DNA of 64,000 bases from UBA12481 sp942493265 (GCA_942493265.1 OW818688.1:2480001-2544000), one strand, 5' to 3'. Counted from the stretch's first letter, positions 16,940-26,396 are shown. A program made the numbers and translations. Notes: generated by a model not told the origin, from the letters alone.

Positions 16940-19900
16940 ATGACACGAGTGGTCGTTTTTGCTATTTTTCTTTCCTTGTTTTCTCTCCATTCCAGTGGTA
17001 AGGAGTATAAAACGGCAGGTACAACTCCATCTGATGTAAATCAGGTAAAAGGATTAACTGCTGCCTGCCAGCCTGGAAAAACAGTTACTGAAATTTCACT
17101 GAACAACATCAGAACATTTGTCCACATGGACGGCCTGTTGTGGACTGACATTACCGGCGGTACCGCTGGTTACGAAGTTCCGAAGGGTTCGGGTAAAACC
17201 TCAATCTACTCCGGCGGAATCTGGATTGGTGGTACCGATGTGAACGGACAGTTGAAACTTACCGCAATCAAATATAAAGGTGCCCGTAACTTCTGGCCCG
17301 GACCATTGATTATGTCGGGTGAGCAGCGTGGCACTTCCGATGTGGAAGTTTGCTACCAGTATGACCGTCACTTTGAGGTGACCCGTTATCAGGTGGAAGC
17401 TTTCCGCGAGTGGTATAATACTCCGGTTGCCGACCGTGATTTCGAATTCAAAGGTTATTCCATCCCGCAAATCATTCTTGATTGGCCGGCTCATGCCGAT
17501 GCAGCAAGCGGATATGATTTTTATCTTGCTCCCTACTGGGATAACAATGATGACGGCTTCTACAATGCCGCCGATGGGGATTATCCCTTCTACGATCTCG
17601 ATGGTATCCTTCCTTGCGGAACTACCCGGGAATTAAGGCGTCCGCGTTTGTATGGCGACGGTACCGCCTGGTGGGTTTATAACGACCGCGGTAACATCCA
17701 TTCAGATCCTAATGGTGAAGCAATCGGTATGGAAATCCGTGCTCAGGCATTCCAGTTCTCAACGAACGATGCCATGAACGATATGAGCTTTTATAACTAT
17801 GCACTGATCAACCGGTCAACCTATACCCTGGTTGAAACCTATTTCGGTGTTTATGCTGATGCTGACGTTGGACAGGCTGGTGACGACTACACCGGTTGCC
17901 ATGTCACCAAAGGTATCGGTTATGTATATAATGGTGATGCCGTTGACGGTACGGGTGAGGCATTTGCATATGGTGCCAATCCACCGGCCGTAGGTCTCGA
18001 CTTCTTCGAAGGACCTTATCAGGATGCCAACGGAAAAGATGATTGTACCAGTTATGATGCTCAGCTCAACCTGGTTTGCAACGACTGTATCCTGAACGGA
18101 AACATCAATGGATTGAACTTCGGCGACGGTATCGTAGATAACGAGCGTTGGGGAATGCGCCGCTATGTTTATTATGGCGGTGCCGGTCCGCAGGGTGACC
18201 CGGGTTCCGCCCCTGAACACTATCAGTACCTTCGTGGTTACTGGAAAGATAATGAAAGAATGCGCTACGGTGGCAACGGTCACCCGAACAGCGGTGGTAC
18301 CGGTCCTATCAGCGATTTTATGTTCCCTCGTGAAACTGACCCGTGCGGTTGGGGACAGGGTGGAATACCAATGCCTTTATGGACGGAAGAAACTGCCGGT
18401 AACGAACCTGCCGACCGTCGTCTGCTTCAGTCTTCAGGACCATTCGTTCTGGAACCGGGTGCAGTAAATGATATTACTATCGGTGTGGTTTGGGCTCGTT
18501 CTTACGAAGGCGGCCTGCTCGCATCAGTTGACAAGATGCTTCAGAGCGACGAAAAAGCTCAGCGTCTGTTTGAAAACTGCTTCCAGGTTGTTGATGGTCC
18601 GGACGCTCCGGAACTCACTATCGTTGAGCAGGATCAGAAACTGATTTTCCATATCTGGAATAAACCTTCCTCCAACAACTTCATGGAAGCATACAGTGAA
18701 CGTGATCCGTTTATCGTATGCCCGGTTGATAATCCTGATTGCGATGTTTACTATAAGTTTGAAGGTTATCAGGTATGGCAGCTCAAAACTTCGTCAACTT
18801 CTGTTACTGAAGCTACTGAGCATAATACCCAGTTGGCACGCAGCGTTTTCCAGTGTGACGTCAGGAATAATGTTGGCCGTTTGATCAACTATATCTGGAA
18901 CGCTGATTACGAGGCTAACGTACCACAGGTTGAAGTTATTGGGAATGATGAAGGTATCGAACACACTTTCGTTCTGGAAGAGGATATTTTTGCCGAAGGC
19001 GTACGTACCCTGGTTAACTACAAGAAGTACTATTATGTTGCGGTAGCTTATGCGTACAACAACTTCCTGAAATATGACCAGAATAATCCGGAATCATTTG
19101 AAGGACAGCGTTATCCATACCTGGCTGGTCGAAAAGGCGCCGGTGGCCCGATCAAGATTTATGAGGCCATTCCGCACAAAATCGAACCTGAACAGGGCGG
19201 AACCGTTATTCAGGGAACCTTCGGAGATGCTCCGGCGGTTACCCAGGTTGAAGGTCACGGTACCGGACTGAACTCTGTGGAAATCACCAAGGAAACTCAC
19301 GACGCCATCATGAGCGGCGCTCCCTGGAAGGCCGACAAGCTGACCTTTGAGCCGGCAAAAGGCCCGATCACCGTTAAGGTGGTTGACCCGATGAACGTGG
19401 TCGACGATACCTATACCATCAAGTTCGACTCAGTGAACTATTTCATCTCCACCAGCTTCATGAACGGTAAGGTGATTGACGGTAACTGGTATATCTATAA
19501 TACGAAAAACGATACCGTACATTCAGAGAGTTTCGTCATCAATAATTATGATCAGCTCATTCTGCAATGGGGTATTTCGGTGAATATTTCACAAACCGAG
19601 ATTCCGTTCAAATACGGCTCGATCAATAACGGATTCCTGGAAGCTTCCATCGAATACAAAAATCCGGGTGCTGCCTGGCTGTCATTCATTCCGGATGACG
19701 ACCGTACCGGTCCGAGGAACTGGGTGAAAGCCGGTTACAATGATGGCGACAACTCCGATAAGAATTCGGTATACGAAAAAGTTTTGGGAGGTACCTGGGC
19801 TCCGTTCCAGATCTGTAACATGGGCGTTCATGGTCCGGCCTACGATAAGGCTGCCAATGCCATCGATACCAAGAAACAACGGTTGAGTTCGGTTGATATC

Positions 19901-21013
19901 TACTTTACTGCAGATAGGAAGAACTGGAGCCGTTCACCGGTCATTGAAATGACTGATGATCCGTTACTGAGTATCGGCGGGGCACTGAAATTTGAACTCC
20001 GGACGGACCTGTCGATCGACAAAACCGGTAAACCTGCCGTTGCCGGCAGCGGTGCCAGCGAAAATGAAGCCGATGCTAACTATATCAGCGAAACGGGTAT
20101 GGGTTGGTTCCCGGGATATGCGATCGACGTGGAAACCGGCGAAAGGCTCAATATCGTATACGGTGAAAGCTCCTTCCTGACGGGTGATAACGGTGCCGAT
20201 ATGGCCTGGAACCCATCCACACGGGAAGGTTCGAAACTGTATCAGGCTAAAAACCGTCTGGAACCGGGCTTTACCGATGTATTCTTCGGGGGCAAGCACT
20301 ATATCTATGTGATGGGTCACAACCGCACCCAGCCTGGTAAGAAAGACGTTAACTATTACCCGGCATATGATGCAGGATTTTCGTACATCGAAAAGATGGC
20401 CGATAAGAAAAACGCCAGCCGTCGTCAGCAATTGCTGGTGAATGCCATGTGGACAGCCGTTCCGATGGCCGACAGCCGTTTTATCAAAGCGGAGGATATT
20501 GCCAATGACGTTTATGGATTCATGAAAGAAGGTAATGATGTGAAGGTTCGTTTGAGAGTAGCGGGTCAGTATTGTGTAGGCGTTTATGACTATGCAGTGG
20601 CTGATTCCCTGGCGCTCAACGGAAACAAACCGATGTATCAGTTCAATACCCACGATATCGCTACCAAACGTAATGATCTCCCAACAGCTCAGGCTGCACT
20701 GAAACTGATCAGGGTGGTACCGAACCCGTATTACGGCAACTCGGCATACGAACTGACCCAGCTGGATAACCTGGTTAAGATCACTAACCTGCCAAAAACC
20801 TGTACGGTATCAATTTACTCCCTAAACGGTAACCTGATCCGTCGTTTTTCGAAGGACGCTGAAGTAACTTACCTCGATTGGGATCTGAAAAACCAATACG
20901 GTATTCCGATCGCCAGTGGTGCGTATATTGTTCATATCAACGCTCCGGGAATTGGAGAAAGAATTGTTAAATTCTTCGGAGCCTTAAGGCCTCAGGATTT
21001 AAACAGTTTGTAA
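16940..21013 (+). CDS. Large secreted protein with T9SS-like C-terminal domain, copy B
   Basis: A 1357-residue paralogue of the protein at 11188-15270, with a different signal peptide (MTRVVVFAIFLSLFSLHSSG). Most of the N-terminal half is conserved but with clusters of change: near 300-345 (YADADVGQAGDD against YCDSDLGYAFDD), the EETAGNEP region, and 640-690 (DNPDCDVYYKFEG, SSTSVTEATEHNTQLARSVF). From about residue 700 to the end the two are nearly identical, including the T9SS-like tail GIPIASGAYIVHI and the final RPQDLNSL. Function is unknown. It sits 14 bases after greA and 75 bases before the HIT gene, has no receptor or porin of its own, and is followed by a large palindrome. Confidence 0.85.
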   Translation: MTRVVVFAIFLSLFSLHSSGKEYKTAGTTPSDVNQVKGLTAACQPGKTVTEISLNNIRTFVHMDGLLWTDITGGTAGYEVPKGSGKTSIYSGGIWIGGTDVNGQLKLTAIKYKGARNFWPGPLIMSGEQRGTSDVEVCYQYDRHFEVTRYQVEAFREWYNTPVADRDFEFKGYSIPQIILDWPAHADAASGYDFYLAPYWDNNDDGFYNAADGDYPFYDLDGILPCGTTRELRRPRLYGDGTAWWVYNDRGNIHSDPNGEAIGMEIRAQAFQFSTNDAMNDMSFYNYALINRSTYTLVETYFGVYADADVGQAGDDYTGCHVTKGIGYVYNGDAVDGTGEAFAYGANPPAVGLDFFEGPYQDANGKDDCTSYDAQLNLVCNDCILNGNINGLNFGDGIVDNERWGMRRYVYYGGAGPQGDPGSAPEHYQYLRGYWKDNERMRYGGNGHPNSGGTGPISDFMFPRETDPCGWGQGGIPMPLWTEETAGNEPADRRLLQSSGPFVLEPGAVNDITIGVVWARSYEGGLLASVDKMLQSDEKAQRLFENCFQVVDGPDAPELTIVEQDQKLIFHIWNKPSSNNFMEAYSERDPFIVCPVDNPDCDVYYKFEGYQVWQLKTSSTSVTEATEHNTQLARSVFQCDVRNNVGRLINYIWNADYEANVPQVEVIGNDEGIEHTFVLEEDIFAEGVRTLVNYKKYYYVAVAYAYNNFLKYDQNNPESFEGQRYPYLAGRKGAGGPIKIYEAIPHKIEPEQGGTVIQGTFGDAPAVTQVEGHGTGLNSVEITKETHDAIMSGAPWKADKLTFEPAKGPITVKVVDPMNVVDDTYTIKFDSVNYFISTSFMNGKVIDGNWYIYNTKNDTVHSESFVINNYDQLILQWGISVNISQTEIPFKYGSINNGFLEASIEYKNPGAAWLSFIPDDDRTGPRNWVKAGYNDGDNSDKNSVYEKVLGGTWAPFQICNMGVHGPAYDKAANAIDTKKQRLSSVDIYFTADRKNWSRSPVIEMTDDPLLSIGGALKFELRTDLSIDKTGKPAVAGSGASENEADANYISETGMGWFPGYAIDVETGERLNIVYGESSFLTGDNGADMAWNPSTREGSKLYQAKNRLEPGFTDVFFGGKHYIYVMGHNRTQPGKKDVNYYPAYDAGFSYIEKMADKKNASRRQQLLVNAMWTAVPMADSRFIKAEDIANDVYGFMKEGNDVKVRLRVAGQYCVGVYDYAVADSLALNGNKPMYQFNTHDIATKRNDLPTAQAALKLIRVVPNPYYGNSAYELTQLDNLVKITNLPKTCTVSIYSLNGNLIRRFSKDAEVTYLDWDLKNQYGIPIASGAYIVHINAPGIGERIVKFFGALRPQDLNSL

Positions 21014-21019
21014 TTTTGC

Positions 21020-21070
21020 TGTAGAGACAGATAACTATCTGTCTCAAACGGATGTTTATCTGTCTCTACA
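21020..21070. terminator. Threefold palindromic repeat / terminator-like structure after copy B
   Basis: TGTAGAGACAGATAA (21020-21034) pairs perfectly with TTATCTGTCTCTACA (21056-21070). A third copy, TATCTGTCTC (21036-21045), inside the loop can pair with the left arm instead (10 bp). Two mutually exclusive folds are therefore possible. There is no long T-run. The core resembles the dispersed GTAGAGAC palindromes seen in several bacterial phyla. Confidence 0.65.
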
Positions 21071-21088
21071 CTTATTATAATAAAAGTT

Positions 21089-21481
21089 ATGTCCGGTATT
21101 TTTTCAAAAATTGTAAGCGGGGAAATTCCAAGCTATAAAATTGCTGAAAACGATCAATTTCTGGCATTTCTTGATATTAACCCGCTGGCCAAAGGCCATA
21201 CTCTGGTCATAACGAAAAGAGAGGTTGACTATATTTTCGCTTTGTCGGAGGAGGAATTGGCAGCATTAATGGTTTTTGCCCGGAAAGTTGCTTTGGCAAT
21301 AGATAAACAAATGCCTTGTAAACGGGTTGGTGTTGCGGTAATCGGATTGGAAGTGCCTCATGCACATATTCATCTGGTACCAATCAATGATGTTTACGAC
21401 ATAGATTTCAAAAAGCCAAAGTTGAAAATATCTCCGGAAGAATTTATTGAAATTGCGGAACGGATTCGGGCAGGGTTTTAA
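21089..21481 (+). CDS. HIT-family nucleotide-binding hydrolase
   Basis: A 130-residue histidine-triad protein of the Hint/HinT type, which hydrolyses nucleoside phosphoramidates or adenylylated compounds in the cytoplasm. The catalytic triad HAHIHLVP lies at 91-98, preceded by the fold motifs IVSGEIPSYKIAEND and FLDINPLAKGHTLVITKRE. Length is typical. Its stop shares four bases with the stop of convergent ruvC. The natural substrate cannot be inferred. Confidence 0.93.
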   Translation: MSGIFSKIVSGEIPSYKIAENDQFLAFLDINPLAKGHTLVITKREVDYIFALSEEELAALMVFARKVALAIDKQMPCKRVGVAVIGLEVPHAHIHLVPINDVYDIDFKKPKLKISPEEFIEIAERIRAGF

Positions 21482-21490
21482 CGAACCCTG
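21471..21490. terminator. Hairpin over the HIT/ruvC stop codons
   Basis: CAGGGTT, six-base loop holding the stop codons, AACCCTG: a 7-bp perfect stem followed by TCCGGGTTTTT on the HIT side. It is weak because the stem lies partly inside coding sequence, but it fits a shared terminator for convergent genes. Confidence 0.4.
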
Positions 21491-22029
21491 TCCGGGTTTT
21501 TCCGGATAAACTCTTCCCAGGATTTCGCACCGGGTACTGCGGCAGGTCTGTCGGTCTGGAAGTAGTGGCACAAAGCAGTTGCCAGTCCGTCGGTTGCATC
21601 CATATACTCCGGGGCTTCCGTAAATTTCAGGATATTCTGAACCATCATGGCAACTTGTTCTTTTGAAGCATTTCCATTGCCGGTAATGGACTGCTTAATT
21701 TTCCGGGGTGCATATTCGAATACCGGAATTCCTCTGTTAAATGCCGGTGCCAGCGCCACTCCCTGGGCACGGCCAAGTTTGAGCATCGACTGAACGTTTT
21801 TGCCGAAAAATTGTGCTTCAATTGCTACCTCATCCGGAGTATACTGAACGATCAACGAATTGATCCGCTCAAAAATCTTTCCTAAACGCTCAAAATGATC
21901 CGGAAATTTCTGAAGTTTTAGAACTCCCATTTCTACCAGCGAGGGTTGTTTTCCGGAAATCCTGATCAATCCGTAGCCGAGTACAACGGTTCCGGGATCT
22001 ATGCCTAATATAATCTGGTCTTTAGTCAT
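21478..22029 (-). CDS. ruvC: Holliday junction resolvase RuvC
   Basis: A 183-residue endonuclease that cuts Holliday junctions during recombination, working with RuvAB. The acidic active site is intact: D11 in GIDPG, E71 in AIEAQFF, and the DATDGLA pair D144/D147. The motif KQSITGNGNASKEQV is also conserved. It is the last gene of the serS-TPR-EamA-ruvC operon; its ATG overlaps the EamA stop by four bases. Its own stop overlaps the HIT gene's stop. Confidence 0.96.
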   Translation of the reverse strand: MTKDQIILGIDPGTVVLGYGLIRISGKQPSLVEMGVLKLQKFPDHFERLGKIFERINSLIVQYTPDEVAIEAQFFGKNVQSMLKLGRAQGVALAPAFNRGIPVFEYAPRKIKQSITGNGNASKEQVAMMVQNILKFTEAPEYMDATDGLATALCHYFQTDRPAAVPGAKSWEEFIRKNPDRVR

Positions 22030-22916
22030 TTTTTTCCAATGGTTGCCGGCAGGAGTTGCTGAACCAGTATTCCACCAACTATGAAGGTTAATCCGGCAGG
22101 TGTGGTCCAGTAAATTTTCTCTCCAAGAATTAAATGTATGAAGAACAGGGCAATAAAAGGAGAGATAAACACCAGGTTACTGATTCTGACATTATTTTTT
22201 GTGTTTTCCAGTGCGGTCAGCCAGCAAACAAACGCAATGGCCATTTCGGTGAGCCCTACATAAACTGCTGCTATCACAGAAAGATTCCAGGTTAAGGGCT
22301 TCGGCGAAATCCAGAGAGCGATCCCGGTGAAAATACTCCCGAAAAAAAAATTCAGGGTAATTTTGATGATTTCAGGCCGATCATCTTTCATGTTGAATAT
22401 CCAGAATGATGCCCAGATTACCGAACTAATCAGAGCCAGGATTACGCCACCCGGTTCATTGACCCGGGTTTTGAAAATGTTTTGCCCCTGTGAACTGATG
22501 ATGATCACTCCGATAAAGCTGATCAGGATGGCAATAAATTCAATGGGTTTGATCTTCTGATGCAGGAATGGGACCGAAAGGAGCACCAGTAATATCGGCC
22601 AGGTATAGTTTAACGGACCGGCTATCTGGGCAGGAAGTACGCTATACGCATGCAGCAGTACCATGTAATAGAGGAATGGATTTAAAAAGCCACCAAGAGC
22701 CGAACGCAGAAGGGTTTTGGGGGTGTTATTCCGGAGTTCTCCGGCTTGTTTTCTAATTGCAAGAACTATCAGGAGAAATATCCAGGCTACCGATGAGGCA
22801 ATAAAGAGAAGCTGGATTAAATCCATGCCACGCAAAGCCAGTTTGAATGCCGTACCCGCCGTTGACCATAGCAGAATAGCTGTTAATGCCAGCAGGTATA
22901 TCGATCGCTGTTTCAT
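22026..22916 (-). CDS. EamA-family (drug/metabolite transporter superfamily) permease
   Basis: A 296-residue inner-membrane protein with ten predicted membrane segments arranged as two EamA repeats (about 5-140 and 155-288). Typical family stretches are LLWSTAGTAFKLALRGMDLIQLLFIASS and SSVIWASFWIFNMK. Substrate cannot be inferred; members export amino acids, metabolites or sugars. It overlaps both neighbours by four bases (ATGA), so translation is probably coupled. Confidence 0.9.
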   Translation of the reverse strand: MKQRSIYLLALTAILLWSTAGTAFKLALRGMDLIQLLFIASSVAWIFLLIVLAIRKQAGELRNNTPKTLLRSALGGFLNPFLYYMVLLHAYSVLPAQIAGPLNYTWPILLVLLSVPFLHQKIKPIEFIAILISFIGVIIISSQGQNIFKTRVNEPGGVILALISSVIWASFWIFNMKDDRPEIIKITLNFFFGSIFTGIALWISPKPLTWNLSVIAAVYVGLTEMAIAFVCWLTALENTKNNVRISNLVFISPFIALFFIHLILGEKIYWTTPAGLTFIVGGILVQQLLPATIGKK

Positions 22917-24739
22917 TTTTTTGTGTTGGATTTCAAAGCTTTCAGCCTGTCCCTGGCATCCAGATAATAAAAGCTGCTGGTGAAATCCCGGATGAATTCT
23001 TCAAACAGTGTAATGGCTTTTTCAGTATCTTTTAGCTGGTCCTGGTAGATGCATGCCAACTCAAATAATGCTTTATGTCCCCAGTACTCATAGCGGTATT
23101 TTTCGACTATAGTGTTCAGAATTTCCATTCCGGCACTTAATCCGCTTTTTTGGATCAGTATCTGTGCTTTTTTATAAAGACAATCATCGGTGGCCGGATC
23201 GTCAGGCGATTTGGTGATGATGGAATCCAGGATTTGCAGAGCCTCATCATTCTTATGACGGAATATGAGATAATCAGCCCTGGATAAACTTAACAGGGTG
23301 GATTGTGTTGAGTCGCTTTCTGAAATATTTTCTTTAATCAAAATCGATAATTCAAGGGCATCATTGGCATTCAGCTTTGATGTGCTTCCTTTCAGGATAT
23401 CAAGTTGAGTAAGTGCCCATTGGTAGTTTCCGGTAAACCATGAAAGCTGTGCTTTCCGGTAGCGGGCAGCGGAACCTTCCGGGTTATCCGGGTTTTCCAT
23501 ATCGATCATGCTGTATACCAGTGATGCTTCCCATGGATCTCCCGAGCTCAGCAGGATATCTGCTTTTTCGAGCAGGCAGTCGGTTCGGTAGATTGGCGGT
23601 TTTCCCGGACGGGCCAGCGCCTCCTCAATGGTTGACAGGGCAAGAGGATAATCTTCAAGCTGAAAAGCCTGGATATGGGCAAGTTCAAGATAGATAGGGT
23701 CAGAAACACTTTCTTTACCCAGATCAGTAACCGCTGTGCGGATATCAGCAGCGAGGTTGTGCCATTCGGGTAGGGGAGTACCGGGGGTACTCATCAGTTT
23801 TTCCGACAGGGTAAGCAAATACTCAATCCGGGCGATATTATAAATTGCCTGACGGTTAGCTCCGGAAGGGCCTCTGTCAATCACATACCGGTATGCAGTT
23901 ATGGCTGCATCCCGATTGCCGCCATCGGCTGATATGCGTGCGATCTGCAGAAGTTTATCCGGAGTGGCCTGGTTCCTGCGATCCATGGCTATTGCTTGCT
24001 CAACTGCTTCAGGAAATTTTTTCTCTGCCGATAAAACCCAGATCAGCATCTCATAAAACGTGGGGATTCCCGGCCATTGTTGAATAAATGCATAGGTTTT
24101 ATCCCGCGTCTGCTGAAGAAGAGTTTGATCCACATCATTGGTTAATGCATTCTGGATCATGTTTTGAACCGATTGAATATACTTTGGATCGGTTAGCAAC
24201 AGATTGTAATACTCTTCGAGCATTTCAGGGAAACGTCTTTCCGCATAGTACACATTGGCCAGTTCCATCCTGAACTCATTCGGATTCCCAAGTACCTTCC
24301 GGCCTAATTCATAAACCATTCCGGCATACTGGTACTTTGCGTAGGAGGCAAATGTATTGCCCAGGTTGACAATGCCGGTAACAGATTGAGGGAAGTCTTT
24401 AATGGGTTGGTTAAAAGCTTCTTCTGCACCTTTAATATCTCCCGAGGTTTCGAGTACGTATCCGAGCCGCACATACAGCGTAATATCCTTGGTTTGCCTG
24501 ATTGCTCTTTTTACTGCTTTGATGGCTGTATCGTAATCGCGGGTCTCCAGCAAACAATTTATGTAGTAATGGAGGTAGGTTGATACTTTATTCTCCTCAT
24601 ACATCCGCAGAAAAAGAGGTGCAGCTTTCTCATATTCACGCTGATTGAAATACTCCCATGCCAGACGGGAAGTGTTATCCTGCGAAAATGCCGACTGAAG
24701 TCCGAGAATCAGAAATAATCCGGTGAGAAGGAGTTTCAT
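22913..24739 (-). CDS. Exported tetratricopeptide-repeat protein
   Basis: A 608-residue protein with signal peptide MKLLLTGLFLILGLQSAFSQ and TPR helices almost throughout: YFNQREYEKAAPLFLRMYEEN near 31-51, then repeated units to AITLFEEFIRDF near the end. The last repeats resemble the tol-pal-type TPR that follows a filamentous or lipoprotein assembly role. TPRs bind proteins; the partner is unknown. It lies between serS and the EamA gene with four-base overlaps at each end. A periplasmic location is inferred from the signal. Confidence 0.85.
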   Translation of the reverse strand: MKLLLTGLFLILGLQSAFSQDNTSRLAWEYFNQREYEKAAPLFLRMYEENKVSTYLHYYINCLLETRDYDTAIKAVKRAIRQTKDITLYVRLGYVLETSGDIKGAEEAFNQPIKDFPQSVTGIVNLGNTFASYAKYQYAGMVYELGRKVLGNPNEFRMELANVYYAERRFPEMLEEYYNLLLTDPKYIQSVQNMIQNALTNDVDQTLLQQTRDKTYAFIQQWPGIPTFYEMLIWVLSAEKKFPEAVEQAIAMDRRNQATPDKLLQIARISADGGNRDAAITAYRYVIDRGPSGANRQAIYNIARIEYLLTLSEKLMSTPGTPLPEWHNLAADIRTAVTDLGKESVSDPIYLELAHIQAFQLEDYPLALSTIEEALARPGKPPIYRTDCLLEKADILLSSGDPWEASLVYSMIDMENPDNPEGSAARYRKAQLSWFTGNYQWALTQLDILKGSTSKLNANDALELSILIKENISESDSTQSTLLSLSRADYLIFRHKNDEALQILDSIITKSPDDPATDDCLYKKAQILIQKSGLSAGMEILNTIVEKYRYEYWGHKALFELACIYQDQLKDTEKAITLFEEFIRDFTSSFYYLDARDRLKALKSNTKK

Positions 24740-26013
24740 AGCCGAATCCGGTCGAAACCGGTATAGGGATGAAGGATTTCAGGAATTAATATTTCATTGC
24801 CGCGCTGATTATTCTCGAGAAGGCCGGCAACTATTCTTGGAAGAGCCAGGGCGCTTCCGTTAAGGGTATGAGCCAGCTGAGTGCGTTTGTCGCCTTTGTC
24901 GCGGAATCTCAGCTTCAGACGGTTAGCCTGAAATGATTCAAAATTGGAAACAGATGATACTTCCAACCACCTGCCCTGTCCTGCTGCGAAAACCTCGAAG
25001 TCATAAGTCATCGCCGAGGTAAAGCTCATGTCACCTCCGCACAATCTGATAATCCGGTAGGGAAGTTCCAACAAATTAACCAGGGATTCAACGTAGGAAA
25101 CCATCTCCTCAAGACCGGCATAGGAATTGTCAGGATGCCGAACCTGAACGATCTCCACCTTGTCAAACTGATGCAACCGGTTCAGACCGCGCACATGACT
25201 GCCCCATGAACCTGCTTCACGGCGGAAACAGGGAGTATAGGCCATATATTTAACGGGTAGCTGATCAGCGGACAGGATTTCATCACGAAAGATATTGGTT
25301 ACCGGAACCTCTGCTGTAGGGATCAGATATAATCCATCTGCTTCAGACCGGTACATCTGGGCCTCTTTATCCGGCAGCTGACCGGTACCATAGGCAGAAT
25401 CCTCATTTACCATGATTGGCGGCTGCACTTCAGTGAATCCGGCCTTGAGCCCCTGGTCGAGGAAAAAGTTTATCAATGCACGTTGCAGACGGGCGGCTTC
25501 TCTCTGGTAAACCGGAAAACCAGCGCCGGTAAGTTTTACCCCCAGCTCAAAATCTATCAAGCCTGATCCTGCGAGCAGGTCCCAATGCGGTTTCCGGTTT
25601 ACATCCGGTTCCGGAATGATTCCTCCTGTGCGGATCAGCTGGTTATCGTCGGCTGTTCTACCGGCCGGTACCAATTCATGCGGAAGATTAGGCAATTGTA
25701 CAACCAGGTCCTGCAGCTGAACTTCCATGGCTGTATGTTCCTCCTTCAGGACACGATTCAGTTCCTTGATTTCAAAGGTCTGATTTTTAGCTGATTCAGC
25801 TTCTTCACTTTTGCCATCTTTATATAGTTGACCGATTTGTCGGGCCAGATTATTCAGATCTGCCAGCTGGATATCGATCCTGGTTTGCAGGGCACGCCTT
25901 TTTTCATCGGTCGAAAGGATTTGGCCAATGATTTGAGTTGCATCAAAGTTCTTGATTTTCAGTCGTTCAATAATGAAATCGCTCTGGTCCTGAATGAGTT
26001 TTAGGGGAAGCAT
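24736..26013 (-). CDS. serS: Seryl-tRNA synthetase
   Basis: A 425-residue class II synthetase that charges tRNA-Ser. The N-terminal 100 residues form the tRNA-binding coiled-coil arm. Class II motif 2 is seen as CFRREAGSWGSHVRGLNRLHQFDKVE and motif 3 as NGSALALPRIVAGLLENNQ. The serine-binding TAEVPVTN motif is present near 230. The gene heads a tight operon with the TPR, EamA and ruvC genes. It begins just after the terminator of rpmA; no consensus promoter is obvious. Confidence 0.97.
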   Translation of the reverse strand: MLPLKLIQDQSDFIIERLKIKNFDATQIIGQILSTDEKRRALQTRIDIQLADLNNLARQIGQLYKDGKSEEAESAKNQTFEIKELNRVLKEEHTAMEVQLQDLVVQLPNLPHELVPAGRTADDNQLIRTGGIIPEPDVNRKPHWDLLAGSGLIDFELGVKLTGAGFPVYQREAARLQRALINFFLDQGLKAGFTEVQPPIMVNEDSAYGTGQLPDKEAQMYRSEADGLYLIPTAEVPVTNIFRDEILSADQLPVKYMAYTPCFRREAGSWGSHVRGLNRLHQFDKVEIVQVRHPDNSYAGLEEMVSYVESLVNLLELPYRIIRLCGGDMSFTSAMTYDFEVFAAGQGRWLEVSSVSNFESFQANRLKLRFRDKGDKRTQLAHTLNGSALALPRIVAGLLENNQRGNEILIPEILHPYTGFDRIRL

Positions 26014-26045
26014 ATATGGTAGATTAAGAAGGTACTAAAATAAGA

Positions 26046-26087
26046 AATCTCCTGAACTATACCGTTACGGTGATAATTCAGGAGATT
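26046..26087 (-). terminator. Terminator after rplU-rpmA
   Basis: AATCTCCTGAA (26046-26056) pairs perfectly with TTCAGGAGATT (26077-26087), and the loop holds a further small palindrome. On the reverse strand it is followed by a TTCTTATTTT run, as expected after rpmA. Confidence 0.8.
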
Positions 26088-26108
26088 CCTGGTTAAGACG
26101 GGTAACGC

Positions 26109-26378
26109 TTATTCGTTCGGTTCTGCGATTGGAAGAACTGAAACGTATGAGCGATCGTTTTTCTTTTTCTGAAAGGTAACGGTACCATCTTCAAGGGCGA
26201 ACAAGGTATGGTCTCTGCCAATACCTACGTTAAGACCCGGATGATGCTGGGTGCCGCGCTGGCGAATGATAATATTGCCTGCTTTTGCTACCTGACCGCC
26301 GTAAATTTTTACTCCCAGTCGCTTACTTTCTGATTCGCGTCCGTTACGGGAGCTACCTGATGCTTTCTTGTGTGCCAT
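26109..26378 (-). CDS. rpmA: 50S ribosomal protein L27
   Basis: An 89-residue ribosomal protein whose N-terminus reaches the peptidyl-transferase centre. The start MAHKKASGSSRNGRESESKR is typical, without the cleavable extension found in Firmicutes. GNIIIRQRGTQHHPGLNVGIGRDHTLFAL is the family core. It follows rplU after 18 bases, in the usual rplU-rpmA order, and is followed by a clear terminator. Confidence 0.98.
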   Translation of the reverse strand: MAHKKASGSSRNGRESESKRLGVKIYGGQVAKAGNIIIRQRGTQHHPGLNVGIGRDHTLFALEDGTVTFQKKKNDRSYVSVLPIAEPNE

Positions 26379-26396
26379 AATCCTGAGTGTTATTGA

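Noticed and set aside
19964..20653. 229-codon open frame on the - strand
   Set aside because: Antisense to the conserved part of secreted protein copy B; a similar frame opposite copy A is interrupted (only 14221-14577), so it is a composition effect.
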